NCBI GenBank assembly: GCA_036365455.1
Contig: JAWQUS010000032.1
Span: 19,104,001-19,168,000, forward strand
Length of the DNA: 64,000 nucleotides
Source: Macrosoma leucophasiata
Taxonomy: Eukaryota > Arthropoda > Insecta > Lepidoptera > Hedylidae
Reading direction: 5' to 3'
This document shows, one piece after another, positions 46,301 to 57,690 of this stretch. The notes under the pieces were generated by a model. The model made no database searches and was not told the DNA's origin. It saw only the letters and a program-made list of their open reading frames with translations. A program made the translations under genes and the position numbers. Positions within the stretch are counted from its first letter, which is position 1; the number at the start of each line of letters is the position of its first letter.

Positions 46301-47108
46301 GCTTTGGTGTGTATTTTTTTTTCTGTCCTCTTCTTTATTGAGCATTGTATTGAAATTATTTAGTTACTAATAAGGTTTCAATTAGGTAATTATAAAAGAA
46401 TAAAAATGGTATGTATACTTTTTTCATTACCTACTTATAGATACATAATACAGATAGTATTACGTAATGAGTGTAATAAATATAAGTATTTATATAATTT
46501 TTTCTATACAAATCACAAATTAATTGTTTAATGAAGTACCAAATTTTAATGATCTTGAAATAAATAGCTCAAGGAACTTCAAGAACGTTTTAACATCTTG
46601 ATGCGCAGCAGTCTGACCCTAAAGACGTGACACCGAGGTATTTCAAGTGACAAAAGAAATTTGAGAAGCCCTATATACGATTACCATAACTATAAATATT
46701 TAATCACGTTTAATTTTTATGCGCTGTAAACATTTTAAATGATTATTTATTGAATTGCGTCCTTAAGTTTACGAGTAATACCCAGAGACTTAGGCTGGAT
46801 CTTAGGGAGCATCTTCTTACTTTAACTTTAACAAATTTGTTAAAGTACCGGTTAAATAAAATTATTTACATAATTTGAAAATTGTTAAATGACGTCATAG
46901 TTTTAACTTTTACCGTAACTGACCAAGATGCACTGGTTAATGTTAAAGTTAACCTCAAAATTATTGTCAGATGATAAGGAAATCCGTCAACCCTACCAGG
47001 GTTGACCCAACTAGGGTTGACCCTACCAGCGTTGACAGGTTCCCTTTTTGCAATGTCAAATGAACGCTGGTGCAACGCATTCTGCAGTAACTGTTAAAGT
47101 TGTAGTTT
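46301..47108. other. AT-rich DNA with MITE-like stretch
   Basis: 46800-47100 has several mirrored TTTAACTTTAAC / GTTAAAGTT words and a GGTGCAACGCA end like the MITE at 5.4 kb, but TIRs cannot be fixed. 46985-47035 holds three near-repeats of AGGGTTGACC. Confidence 0.35.
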
Positions 47109-47349
47109 ACTGGTGGTAGAACTCCAGTGACGGGAGTTCGCGGGTGTGGGCACCACCGCATTACCTAATATACCTATTTGCCGCTAAATGGTAGGGTCCA
47201 GCACTATCGTGTTCCGGTGGTAATGAACGGCCATGTAATTTCCGGCACAGAGGCATAACACCTTAGGCCTCAGAAGTGGTAACGCATCTGCATTTTGACT
47301 TCTGGTCTTTAAGTGGATGTCTATAGGCTGCAGTCATCACTTAACATCA
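47109..47349 (+). mobile_element. R290 element, 5' part, split by LINE insertion
   Basis: Runs from ACTGGTGGTAGAACTCCAG to CATCACTTAACATCA. The sequence resumes at about 49752 with ATGTGAACTGCATGCTTGTTTG, exactly the next family block. Confidence 0.8.
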
Positions 47350-49613
47350 CTTTATTTTATTTATTTTTATTTATTAGGAAGACTATCGATTATTACAATT
47401 AGAGCGTAGATTCAATAAAAGAAACAGAAGAATCATTTATAAGTCTCCACTTATAGAAAAAAAGTAGATAGCGAAAGACATTAGCAACATTTAAAAGACA
47501 TTATAAAGAACGGTTCTAGCTAACACATCATATCACAAAGCAAAACCTTGTGAATATACACTGATGCTTAACAAGTTTGTCAGTTAAACGAGTAAAAAAA
47601 GTATTTGTAATATAACAAAAAAGACGAATAAAGCAGTATAAGTACATACTACATTTACGCATACTTATAAATATATAAACATATGCTTATCATCCACATT
47701 GAAGAAAAAAAAAAACAAGTAAAGAAATCACGAGTCGAGATGTGAAATTAACTCTGTCTATCTGTATTTCTGTCGGTCTGTTACACTCACCACGACCTTA
47801 TCCACCGCTGACACGATTCTGGCCAAAGCCAACAAAGAGAACAGTATGAATCCTGAGGTTGAATACTATCTTAGTAATTTTTTTTCTTATTACATTTGTT
47901 AAAGAAAGTATCACTTAATCTTTTTTTGATTGAAGGTACACTGGAGAAAAATAGGTTCAGGTCGAACTCCTGATCCGTACGTTTGCATAAGGCATTGAAG
48001 AGGTGACATGAACGATAGATAAAACTATTCTGGCGATAATTTGTGGTTACCGATGGAAGAGAAAGTAGTGGGCTACTACGATAAGTTATAATGGGGGTGT
48101 AAAGAGAAAATTTACGCAACAAATCAGGGCAATCTATGGAGGAGACCATAATTTTCTTTAAAAAGATGATATCGGAAATGTCTCGTCTATTTTTTAGAGG
48201 AAGAAAGTGATGCGTGGCACAGGAAGTATTGTAATCCGTCTTTTTAAGCTGAGCTCTAAAATTAAGAAACCGGATAAATTTACGCTGTATTCGTTCTAAC
48301 CGCTCAGAGTAAACGGTATACTTCGGATTCCAAATTTGAGATGCATATTCTAAATGACATCGCACATATGTACTATAAAGAATTTTAATCGTTTTAACCT
48401 GTTTAAATTTCTTAGAGGATCTCATTATGAATCCTAGAGACCTAGAGGCTTTACTGACTATAGTAGAGACATGTTTATCAAAAATTAGTTTAGAGTCGTG
48501 TACAACTCCCAAGTCTTTCATCTCTGACACTCGTTCAAGAACTAGATTTTTTAATTTGTAATTAAAGCAAATAGGATTGTGTTTCCGCGAAAAAGACATA
48601 ACTGAACACTTATTAACATTAAGGTCTAGTTTGTTAATAACACAATAGTTATCAAGTCTAGCCAGGTCTTGTTGTAAGGCCAGTGCATCATCATTACTTT
48701 TAACACATTTAAACATTTTCATGTCATCAGCAAAATGAGTAGTAAAGAGTTCTCAAAACAGGTATCTATATCTGATATGAAAATTAAAAATATTAAAGGA
48801 CCCAACAAAGATCCTTGTGGTACACCGCTTGGAACACACATCCATTTAGACTTATAATTATTGAGAACAACGACTTGGGAGCGATTATTAATGTAAGAAG
48901 TAAACCATCTCAATAAATCCCCTCTAATACCAGACAGCTCATGCTTAGAGATTAATAAATGATGGTCTATTCTATCAAATGCTTTACTATAGTCAGTATA
49001 TACTACGTCGGCCTGCGATCCCCGGTCCATTGACTCAGAAATGAAATCATTCAAAAGAATTAAGTTGCTGACTGTAGATCTGCCTTTGAGGAAGCCATGC
49101 TGAGACGATGGAATCGATGTCTTCATTGCTGGATATAACTGATTGTATATGATTTTTTCAAGTACTTTTGCAATCATACATAGTTTAGAAATAGGTCTAT
49201 AATTGGTCACTTAATTTTTTGAACCTTTTTTATGAATAGGTGAAATAAACGCTTTTTTCCAAATTGTTGGCATGTACCCTTCATTAATAGATCTGTTGAA
49301 GAGAATATATAAGGGAATTGATAACTCATCTGCACAATTAGCAAGTAGTATAGCAGACACCGAATCAGGGCCCTCCGACTTTGTTTTATCCAGTCTACAC
49401 AATTCCGATTTTATTGAGGACACTGAAAATTCAATTGCCATAATGTTTGCGTCACTCAAACTAAAGTGATGGTTAGAATATTGATTATTAGAGACTGAAG
49501 TAGATGACGCAGAGTGAGGATTTAAAAAACTAGAACTAAAATAATTTGCAAACATGTCACAGATCTCTACTCCACAATTAGAATTTTTGTTTTTATATGT
49601 CATCGTATTGGTA
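47350..49613 (-). mobile_element. LINE (Jockey/CR1 group), 5'-truncated
   Basis: The minus strand carries the C-terminal half of pol, a ~500-bp trailer and an AAAT-rich end at 47351-47376 (T-rich on plus). No endonuclease domain is present, so the copy is 5'-truncated near 49605. Confidence 0.75.
47871..49603 (-). pseudogene. LINE reverse transcriptase, broken
   Basis: Segment 49603-49214 covers the region before the RT core (ends KKAFISPIHKKGSKN). An in-frame TAA at 49211 follows. Segment 49210-48719 carries NYRPIS, motif A VYTDYSKAFDRIDHH and motif B PSGVPQGSLLGPLIF. The catalytic F-A-D-D of motif C is reached only after a frameshift near 48740, then frame 48733-47871 gives thumb and tail (CHLEYASQIWNPKY) and a natural stop. 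In life such an enzyme copies its own mRNA at a nicked chromosomal target. One stop and one frameshift make this copy inactive. Clade (Jockey, CR1 or L2) is not resolved by eye. Confidence 0.88.
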
Positions 49614-49751
49614 TTTAACTATTATGCCGCTCAGATAGCTCTCTAGACTCCCGATGGTTAACTGGAAAAGAGCGCTTTTAGCGTTAAGTTCGCCATTTGT
49701 CAATATGTTTTATATTATAACAATAAAGTATTAAATAAATAAATAAATAAA
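49614..49751 (+). mobile_element. LINE 3' tail, opposite orientation
   Basis: GCGCTTTTAGCGTTAAGTTC, CAATAAAGTATT and an AAAT-repeat tail read as the plus-strand 3' end of a LINE. It abuts the minus-strand LINE and ends exactly where R290 resumes. Confidence 0.6.
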
Positions 49752-50139
49752 ATGTGAACTGCATGCTTGTTTGAATATAACTGTTATTGTTACATTAGAC
49801 AATAATCGTAACTTTGACAAATATTTTGGTGCAACACAACCTTAACCTTTACTCGTTTGTTTCAGGTATGTATTCACTCTGCGTTCGTCTCACTAAATAT
49901 ATGTACGAGTACATTAGACAAAATAAGGGGTGAGTTACTTGACTGTACATGTAGGGTAATTTTTCATAATAAAAAAACAAAGTCACACCAACGAAGGTAA
50001 GTCTAAAGAAGTAATTAAAACTGCAAAAGAATACGTCATATGGACGTAATAAATAATGTATTTATTCATTTGACATATAATTATATGTATAGGAAGATGA
50101 AAAATTATAAGGCATTATATTAATTAAAACAAATTATGA

Positions 50140-50840
50140 TGAACAAATGCAAGGGTAGTAGTAGATGATGCAGTGTTAGAACAGGTTGATGAAATTGTAT
50201 ATCTTGGATGTGCTTTTAGCAAGGATGGTAGGTACACCACTGACATAGAAAGAAGAGTGCTTGCTGGGAATTGCGTGAATGGAGCGTTGGGTAAGCTGCT
50301 AGAATCTAAACATCTCAGCCAGCGGGTTCGACTAGCCGTACATAATGCTGTACTTACTCCAACGCTTTTATATGGAAGCGAGAGCTGGGTATGCAGGAAA
50401 GAGCATGAAAGTAAGTTGAACGCGGTCGAGATGAGATCTTTGCGCAAGATCTGCGGTGTATCACTCACCGATCGCGTTCGTAATGAAGATGTAAGAAAGA
50501 GACTTTGTGTGAATGATAGTATCGGTGTAAAAATGAAAAAAGGCATGCTCCGATGGTTCGAGCATATAGAAAGAATGTCGAATGAGCGAATGACTAAACA
50601 GATATACAATGCGAATGTGGATGGTTGCAGAGGCCCAGGAAGACCAAGGCTGACCTACCATGACCAAATAGGTCGAGTTCTGTCTGATGGTGGGGTCAAA
50701 AGTCTTAGGAATCGGCGTGCATGTATGAAGAGAATGATGAAGGTAGACGAGGCACGAGAGGTTTGTCAGAACCGGGATGTCTGGCGCTCTACACTCTCTG
50801 CCTACCCCGTTAGGGACCTGGCGTGAAGATACATACATAC
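50140..50840 (+). mobile_element. RTE-type LINE, 3' fragment
   Basis: 5'-truncated element with an open C-terminal pol frame and an ATAC-repeat tail just after the stop. Decayed relatives occur at 2.1, 2.8, 28.6, 38.2, 55.9 and 62.7 kb. Confidence 0.85.
50173..50826 (+). CDS. RTE-type pol C-terminal region (partial)
   Basis: 217 codons are open to a TGA at 50824. The frame continues upstream without a stop to about 50143, so the listed ATG is only the first Met. Landmarks: YLGCAFSKDG, DIERRV, NGALGKL, LTPTLLYGSESWV, NAVEMRSLRKICGV, GMLRWFEHIERM, GRPRLTYHDQIG, RACMKRMM and SAYPVRDLA. This is the segment after the reverse transcriptase core in RTE-like elements; the endonuclease and the RT catalytic motifs lie upstream and are absent, so no active enzyme is expected. 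It is the least damaged copy in the window, hence probably the youngest. Confidence 0.82.
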   Translation: MLEQVDEIVYLGCAFSKDGRYTTDIERRVLAGNCVNGALGKLLESKHLSQRVRLAVHNAVLTPTLLYGSESWVCRKEHESKLNAVEMRSLRKICGVSLTDRVRNEDVRKRLCVNDSIGVKMKKGMLRWFEHIERMSNERMTKQIYNANVDGCRGPGRPRLTYHDQIGRVLSDGGVKSLRNRRACMKRMMKVDEAREVCQNRDVWRSTLSAYPVRDLA

Positions 50841-50974
50841 AAATTCTGATATTTATCGATCATAATACAATTAGCGAATTAAATCGTTACAATTACAATA
50901 GTTTTCTATGACAATAACTTATTTAGGATTCCAAAATATAGCGTCGTTTTCGAGGGAGATCCTTGTAGGTAGGT

Positions 50975-51026
50975 CATAGAGCAACGCGGGCCACCGGTCG
51001 CGGCCGGTGGCCCGCGTTGCTCTATG
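50975..51026. mobile_element. 52-bp terminal-only MITE palindrome
   Basis: Two 23-bp perfect arms (CATAGAGCAACGCGGGCCAC... and its mirror) flank six bases, TCGCGG. The arms are the TIRs of the hAT-like MITE family with no interior. TAGGTAGGT flanks both sides (50966-50974 and 51027-51035). Confidence 0.85.
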
Positions 51027-51798
51027 TAGGTAGGTACTTCAAGCAGAGAATATGTAATAATACTGCTTCAGGTCCCTTGGACTTCCATTATTTTTCATTA
51101 CAATAATTACAATTAACGTGATATCTTACTCGTATATTGCATTGAGCTTCGTTAATGTTTATTTACATGATTTTCAGCAAGTACATTTATCTATTCTACA
51201 CTTAAAACACATTAGGTTGTGATTGTATGTGTGTATTTGGTGAGAGACAGGTTTTGCACGTTATTTTTTCTGCCAACGATTACTGGCAATTACGAAATAC
51301 CTATACTCAATGCCATAAATAAAATATCATCCAGTATTGGGTACACTTTGATAGTTTTATTAAATCAGTTACGATTAATATAACCAGTATTGTGAAATAA
51401 ACCTATAAAAATATTTAAAAGTGCAGCACGGGTTTACATAAAACGCCTCCTATGAAAATGCCACGTGTGTGTCTAATCTACTACTAGATACACAAGTTTC
51501 ACCTACTATTTGTAATATACGTATTTGAGGCCATTACAAAAAAAATAAATTGCCACTGTCCGAGCGTACGTCTGCTTTATTTATTAACTGTCCCTTTCCT
51601 AGGAATTATATCGCGATAAGGGCGATAACAAAGCGCATACCTATTTCCGCAAATTTAATTTTGCTAATAATTCGACGAAGCGAAAATTTTGCTCAATTCC
51701 TTTTGTAGTACCTATTCACTCACCTATACAATACAACAACATAACACATCTCTCTGAATGGCAAAATTCAGTTCACTGTCTCCCAGGATTTGAGCACT
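51027..51798. other. AT-rich spacer
   Basis: No gene or recognised repeat beyond the flanking duplication. Confidence 0.35.
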
Positions 51799-52269
51799 GG
51801 AAGACTGGCGCGACTGGCTTACCTGTCAATATTAGGTAGATTTTATTTAAAGAAAAATGGAAAGAAAAATTTGACTACAGGCGAGACTCGAACTCGCGGC
51901 CTACTGGGAATCTAGTCCAGCCGCTCTTCCAATTGAGCTACTGAAGTCCTGCCCGATTTGTCAAATCCTTCCTTCACATTTATTGCATTGCTTTAAGGTA
52001 GCAGTAGCGCCATAGTTTGGCAATAGATGGCGATGCAATAAATGTGAAGGAAGGATTTGACAAATCGGGCAGGACTTCAGTAGTTCAATTGGAAGAGCGG
52101 CTGGACTAGATTCCCAGTAGGCCGCGAGTTCGAGTCTCGCCTGAAGTCAAATTTTTCTTTCCATTTTTCTTTAAATAAAATGTATTTCACAAGCATGTGT
52201 GAATGCGAAATAATATAAAAACAATATTAGGTAGGTATATTGACAGATAAGCCAGTCGTGCCAGTCCTC
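51799..52269. mobile_element. tRNA-headed foldback element, best copy
   Basis: Two tRNA-like units (51872-51948 minus, 52071-52148 plus) face each other across a short spacer with GGTAGCAGTAGCGCCATAG. Identity continues outward through GGATTTGACAAATCGGGCAG on the inner side and TTTTTCTTTCCATTTTTC on the outer side, then to ACTGGC-CGACTGGCTTA at both extreme ends. The right arm keeps ~50 bp (GCATGTGTGAATGCG) missing from the left. Each unit has tRNA A and B boxes. Neither is likely to be a working tRNA because of the enlarged anticodon loop. Confidence 0.75.
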
Positions 52270-52559
52270 CGTCCTTTCCTTTAGTATGAAGTAGGAATTA
52301 ATTTGGTAGAAATAGCATCAGGTACATAAATAAATCTTAAAATACTTAAATATAATTCAACAAATATAATCTTTAAAACCTTACATCAGTCACACATCAC
52401 TTATTCTGACACAAAATTGTTCGATCTTCAGTGCTATCATATCGTTAATATTTAAATATGTACTTTACATAGAACACGTAAACCTACGCAAAATTAATTA
52501 AGGAAACGTATCAGGTGAAGGTCTTATCGCTATCAGATGTGCAATATGAGCGCCGGTGA

Positions 52560-52736
52560 TATGATAACACGCCAGTGCGAACGCGGACGTCCACCGAACA
52601 ACACAGCCCCGTAGTGCGCGCCGGCTTCTGAAGCCTTTACGAAGTACATTAGTGTGCAGTTGACTAGTGAATTTGTTCAGTGGTTTGCAAGCTTTTGGGA
52701 CATGCCATGGTCATTCCTGTGAACCAGTGTTTCGCT
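52560..52736 (+). promoter_or_regulatory. candidate first exon with Kozak ATG and donor
   Basis: A GC-richer block includes GTTCAGTGG (initiator-like, 52675). GCCATGG places a start codon at 52707 in good context, followed by ten codons (MVIPVNQCFA) and GCT|GTAAGTGATT, a near-consensus donor at 52737. The exon would end in phase 0, like the one at 40520. The peptide is too short to identify. Confidence 0.32.
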
Positions 52737-53186
52737 GTAAGTGATTCTTATTTTTAAAGCATTCTGAAAAAATTCTACTGAGAGATTTGGATCCAGGATC
52801 AGTGGCAAATACATATTTATACTGGTGTCCAGTAAGGCAGTAAGTTACCGTTGCACTTCCGGAGTCGGGGATGAAGGATTTGATTTCGCCTTTTTCCATT
52901 TTCCATTAATTTCGAATATTGTTCGCTTGACAGGTAAAAATCCAGTTTATTTTAAATTCGTTGTAATGATTACTCATAATTATAATCTAAACCTCTATAA
53001 AATATATTTTGTATTATAATATCACAACAAAATGATTCCTAATCTTAATCTAAGATAATAGGTGTTAGACGCAGGAAAGATAATATTTAACGATAGAGCT
53101 CATATCTAATTTTAGCTATCTATTAGGTCTGTATAATTTAATAAGTAAATAAGGTAGGTACCTATAGTAACTAAAGAAAACCGTAA

Positions 53187-53494
53187 ACGTAACTTTACGC
53201 CTATAGTCCCTGAAGGGGTAGGAATCAGTAAATGCATGCATTCAAGCATACATGCAAACACCCACGATTCGCCGGTTACGTTTTCACCCATGTAACAGGT
53301 GGCGAGACCATTGACATCTCCGGGCACATTACCAAACTTCAAGGTACTGGGAAATTTCCAGAAAATGTAAAAAATCCAATAGAGCCAGAGATAAAGAACT
53401 TTACACCATTATCTCTGATAACCCCCTACCCGGGAATCGAACCTAGGACCTCAGCGTTGTAGTAGTGGCTTGCTACCACTAGGCCACCGAGGCA
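53187..53494 (-). mobile_element. tRNA-derived SINE (family B)
   Basis: Full-length minus-strand copy: tail ATAGTCCCTGAAGGGGTAGG at the left, B box GGGAATCGAACC and head ending CCGAGGCAG at the right. Confidence 0.85.
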
Positions 53495-53574
53495 GTTAAT
53501 ATTCCTATAATAAAGTATAGTGATATACCTATTTACACTTTTTCGAGTTAGAAAATAATTGTAGGTAAGAATGT

Positions 53575-53641
53575 CTTAATGCTTGAATGCATACATTCAC
53601 CTCAGCCTACCCCTTCGAGGATTACAGGCGTGAAGTGACGT
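53575..53641 (+). repeat. SINE family B tail fragment
   Basis: CCTACCCCTTCGAGGATTACA followed by GGCGTGAAGTGACG is the SINE 3' end only. Confidence 0.7.
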
Positions 53642-54630
53642 TTCTAATACCGTGTAGCAGAATGTGCTAACGATGCCATGAACCAAACCAAGCTGGGTCA
53701 ATGTACCCGAGGTGTCGAACGATTGTTGATCTACAAATTACAAGCAAACATGTTGCTTCTCATATTTCGGTCGGTCGCGACAGATACCGTTTTCGATTAT
53801 ATTTTTTTTATTTTTGTTGATCATCAAAAAGTACGTACAGATACTGAATATATGAAATTTTGTCAAGTAGCAAGATTTTATGGGTATGACGTAGAAGTAA
53901 ACAATTTACTGACCAATATGAGTATTAGCAAATTATGTCAACATACGTATCTGTAAATAGGTAAGTATTTCATGTTTTGTAGATTTCTTGTTATTTTCTT
54001 ATGACGAAGTGTTTAAGGGCTTATGCTAATTGTGGAACTACCAATTTTTATGCCTCTCAATAATAAATATATACCTACCTAAATCAATCAAATAGAGTTC
54101 TAAAGTACTCCGTTAACTCACTGTACCTACCTACTCCAAAATAGGTTTGTATTTTCTATGTTTTTATATTTTTATTGGACGGTAGAGCTCCAATTGTTAA
54201 ACCCATTTAAGTATACCTATTTGAGGAAAATACATTGGTATTATGTCTATCGTGTATTGTTATTTATAGCCATTGTTTTATCCCTAACATTGTTTTATCC
54301 CTAAGTTTTTTTTTCCTTTTATTCTATTTAGATTTTATTATTTTTTACAATCTATTAGGAATAAAAAGTTTGACGTCGATCGAAAATAATTCAAGGTCGT
54401 CGACGCATTTTAAGACCTTTATCACGTCTGCTTTGAAACATTAATTAAAACGCAAAAATGTAGGTACCAGTTCAGTAATATCGAGAAAGTATTTAAAGAA
54501 AAAAATGCACCCATTAATGAACAGATTACAGTAAAACTGTGCCATTTTTCCGTAAAGCACCGTCGCTATTGACAGCAGTAAAGTTGGCCGCAAGCCGGCA
54601 ATTTGCGGTTACACTAACATCAGCCTATGC
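53642..54630. other. AT-rich spacer
   Basis: A 25-bp R290 head scrap (GGACGGTAGAGCTCCAATTG) lies at 54178. The frame at 53678-53956 shows no family features. Confidence 0.35.
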
Positions 54631-54944
54631 CATAGAGCAACACGGGCCACCGGCCGCGGCGGGCCGGAGGGGAGTAGCCATATGCAGGTTTTCCCCTCTG
54701 TCAAAGTAAAAGACCAAAAGGTCCTATGCCTATCGCCCAGATATTTAAATGTGTGCGTGAAATTGTTTATGTGTTTTGTTAAAGTCAAGGTGTGAGTTTT
54801 GTAGTAATAGACGATTCTTGTAGTGTGAGTGTGTGTCACACGTATTTTCCCCTGTAAAAAACGACAGACTGTTTTGCATCGGTAATAAACGCTATGGCTA
54901 TTCCCCTCCGATACGCCGCGACCGTGGGGCCGAGTTGCTCTATG
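54631..54944. mobile_element. hAT-like MITE, longest copy
   Basis: TIRs CATAGAGCAACACGGGCC and (mirror) GGGGCCGAGTTGCTCTATG. The interior has GTGTGCGTGAAATTGTTTATG, shared with the 60.97-kb copy. The 8-bp flanks GCCTATGC and ACTTGTGC match at 5 of 8 bases, as for an aged duplication. Confidence 0.75.
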
Positions 54945-55094
54945 ACTTGTGCCGACTGCCGAGCGACATTGTGCCACTCCACAACGCGCAACAATTATAC
55001 ATTAAATATAATGGGTATTTAAAATTTAGTTTCTAAAATAAATGCTTATTGCTTTACGCCTGTACTCGTTAAAGGGATAGGTCAATTATTGCAT

Positions 55095-55369
55095 TTTTAC
55101 TTTTAACGAGTGGCAAACAATCATGCAATTCACATGTATATGAAGTGACGACTGCATCCCATAGACATCTAAACAAAACCCGAGGTGAAAATGCAAATGC
55201 GTTGCCACCACTGAGACCTGACTTGTTGTCACTGATAGTTATTACAGGACCATACATTACCATCTAACCGGAACACGATACTGCTGCACTGCCCTTTGGC
55301 GGCATATAGATTAGGTAATGCGGTGGTGCCTACGCCCTGGAGTCTCAACGCTGGAACTCTACCACCAGT
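55095..55369 (-). mobile_element. R290 element, nearly full length
   Basis: From AACGAGTGGCAAACAATCATG to GGAACTCTACCACCAGT, with all blocks present. Confidence 0.7.
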
Positions 55370-55372
55370 TAC

Positions 55373-55505
55373 ATTTTGGCCCATTTTTAGGCGGAACCTA
55401 TTACTATACCGGACACATTACCAAACTCTGATAGCACTCTCTGCTGACCCGAGAATCGAATTCGAGGCCTTAGCGCAGCGGCAGTGTCCTGTTACCACTA
55501 TATAC
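55373..55505 (-). repeat. SINE family B, diverged
   Basis: CGGACACATTACCAAACTC, CCGAGAATCGAATTCGAGG (B box) and GTTACCACTA are in family order, heavily mutated. Confidence 0.5.
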
Positions 55506-55913
55506 TACACAAGCAGTTTTCATTACTGAATTTCGAAACCCGTCCCTGAGTACCGTACCTTATAAAACTCTATGTTTATTAATTTAAATATTGGTCTGTT
55601 CATTCTTAAACTCGAAATTATGCAAGCGATTTAAAAATTTGGCCCAGATATTGAAGTTGTAAATTTTGTTACATAAAGTATGAAATAAGTGATATCACTG
55701 TTATTGATACTGCATTTTGAAAGTAAAATTAAACGGCAAAATATGACCAAAGTGCTCTGAAAAATGAAGTCACTCAAAACCTTCTGAAAAGCCCAGAATA
55801 TATTATTAGTGGCATAACACTCACACTCACACTGTTGTTGGTAATCAATTAATATCCCTATTTATGTTGTGTGGGTCTTATTCTCTGATTGATCAATATG
55901 TTCTTGTTTACTT

Positions 55914-56031
55914 TCATGAAGGTAGACGAGACACGAGAGGTATGTCAGGATCGGGATATCTGGCGCTCTAAACTCTCTGCCTACCCCGTTAGAGACCTGG
56001 CGTGAAGATACATACCTACATACATACATAC
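55914..56031 (+). pseudogene. RTE-type LINE 3' end
   Basis: Encodes MKVDETREVCQDRDIWRSKL and SAYPVRDLA to the stop, then an ATAC-repeat tail. Only the last ~30 codons remain. Confidence 0.7.
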
Positions 56032-57230
56032 TTTTCATACTTCCTAGGTATGAAGACAAGAAGAAATTATTCCAAGGCAATCATAGTGTCGTGATGCAAA
56101 TGGCGTGCGCCTGCGCCTGCGCATATTTAGCGCACATTTCGGCGACACGACACATTCCTTGCCTATTGCTAGGGTTGCTAAAGATACATCGATATTTTGA
56201 TAGAAAAGGAAACAAATAATAAACCAAATTAATGCAATTTTGTCATCATGTCAATTTTGCAATTGCGATTGTAAAATGTACATACTTCATACCATTCAGA
56301 CGATACGAAGTTTGCCGGCACATCTATAGCTCGCCTCTGGTTCGTACACGTCCTCAAAAAATGGGTAAATTAAAGAAGAATCCGAAAAAAATACTATTAA
56401 TTTATTCAAGAATATATTTTAGAGTTACGTACAACCACATTTAATTCAAACGATTTTATTATTTTCACTTATGTTCAACATGGCGGCGACACAGCCGAAG
56501 CTTGGGATCAATCGGTTTCGATAGTATTTAGAAAATATTACCTATTCTCCAAGTACTATATAATCAAAAAAAAAATTAAAATGTCAAAATGACGTCGCCC
56601 GCCATATTCAACATTGGTTTGGTTTTGAGTTGCAATTCTAACTGTAAATAATGTTTTGTAACTGCAAACAAAGCTAAATAAGTGAAAATATGCAGTAAAA
56701 ACGTTTTTACATTGATTTTGCCTGTTTAATGGTATTGTGAACATTACATGGCCGGAGGTCCATACATTTTTGCAACATCTCCTTTAAAAAGTTTTCAGAC
56801 TCTTCAAAATGTACACTCAGTAGAAATGTACCTAAACCCTACATTTTCATAATAAAGGTAACATTCTAAAAAACATCTACAAATCGATACATATAATGGT
56901 GTTCGCATCCTTAAATGCTATGCAAATTGATCTTTGCGTTCACCACTCGGCAACCATTATCTTAATTAAAACCTCGATATTCTCCAACCCTCACGATAAC
57001 AAATATTTATTCGCCGGATTCGAAAATGCATTAAATCAATAAATATTTGATTTCATTTAAAGTAATTCAAGTGATTTCAAGTAATTTATTATCTACGTAA
57101 CATGTAAACTACGGATATGGTTATCAGCCTGAAATGTTTACGCACCTAAAGCATTTCAAAGTTGAATGCTTTCCTTTGCTCTCATTACCTAAACTTATAA
57201 GAGATCTATCAGTGTAAAAATATTAAATAA
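56032..57230. other. AT-rich spacer
   Basis: ATACGAAGTTTGCCGGCAC at 56298 is a Helitron 3' end scrap. Nothing else is recognised. Confidence 0.35.
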
Positions 57231-57440
57231 CTAGCTGTGCCCGCGACTTCGTCCACGTGAAAATTTATGAATGTTCAGTATCTACCCGGACGAAGTCGTG
57301 GGCGCAGCGAGTATAAAAGTAGCCTAAGTTAGTGCTTGTTACATAAGCTATCTGCCAGTGAATGTCCCGTCAAAATCATTCCAGCCGTTCCCGCGATTAG
57401 CTGGTACAAACAGACAGACAAACAAATATTAAAAAAAAAT
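57231..57440 (-). mobile_element. Helitron with hairpin terminus
   Basis: CTAGCTGTGCCCGCGACTTCG at the left mirrors CGAAGTCGTGGGCGCAGCG. TTCAGTATCTACCCGGACG is shared with 42.66 kb. The body continues (minus) through AACGGCTGGAATGATTTTGA and GTCTGTCTGTTTGTAC. Confidence 0.6.
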
Positions 57441-57539
57441 GTATATGTACCGTTTATACATATACATATGCATTTAGTAAAAAGCGGTTATTTTTATATT
57501 ACAAACAGACACTCCAATTTTATTTATTTGTATAGATAT

Positions 57540-57690
57540 GAGGGCGTAGGGCGTATGCCTCTGTAATTTCTATGACACACACAAAATAAGTTAGTAGGCA
57601 TCTTACGGAAGGAAACGCAACCGCATTTTGACCTTTGGTTTTTGTATGTGAGCATATGAACTGCATGCTTGTTTGCCGCCTAGGTACATC
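57540..57690 (+). repeat. R290 copy with deletions
   Basis: GGGCGTAGGGCGTATGCCTCTG joins the head directly to the middle. AACGCAACCGCATTTTGACC and CTGCATGCTTGTTTGCCG follow. Confidence 0.55.

Noticed and set aside
50124..50838. Minus-strand frames of 125-161 codons
   Set aside because: Antisense shadows of the RTE pol frame.
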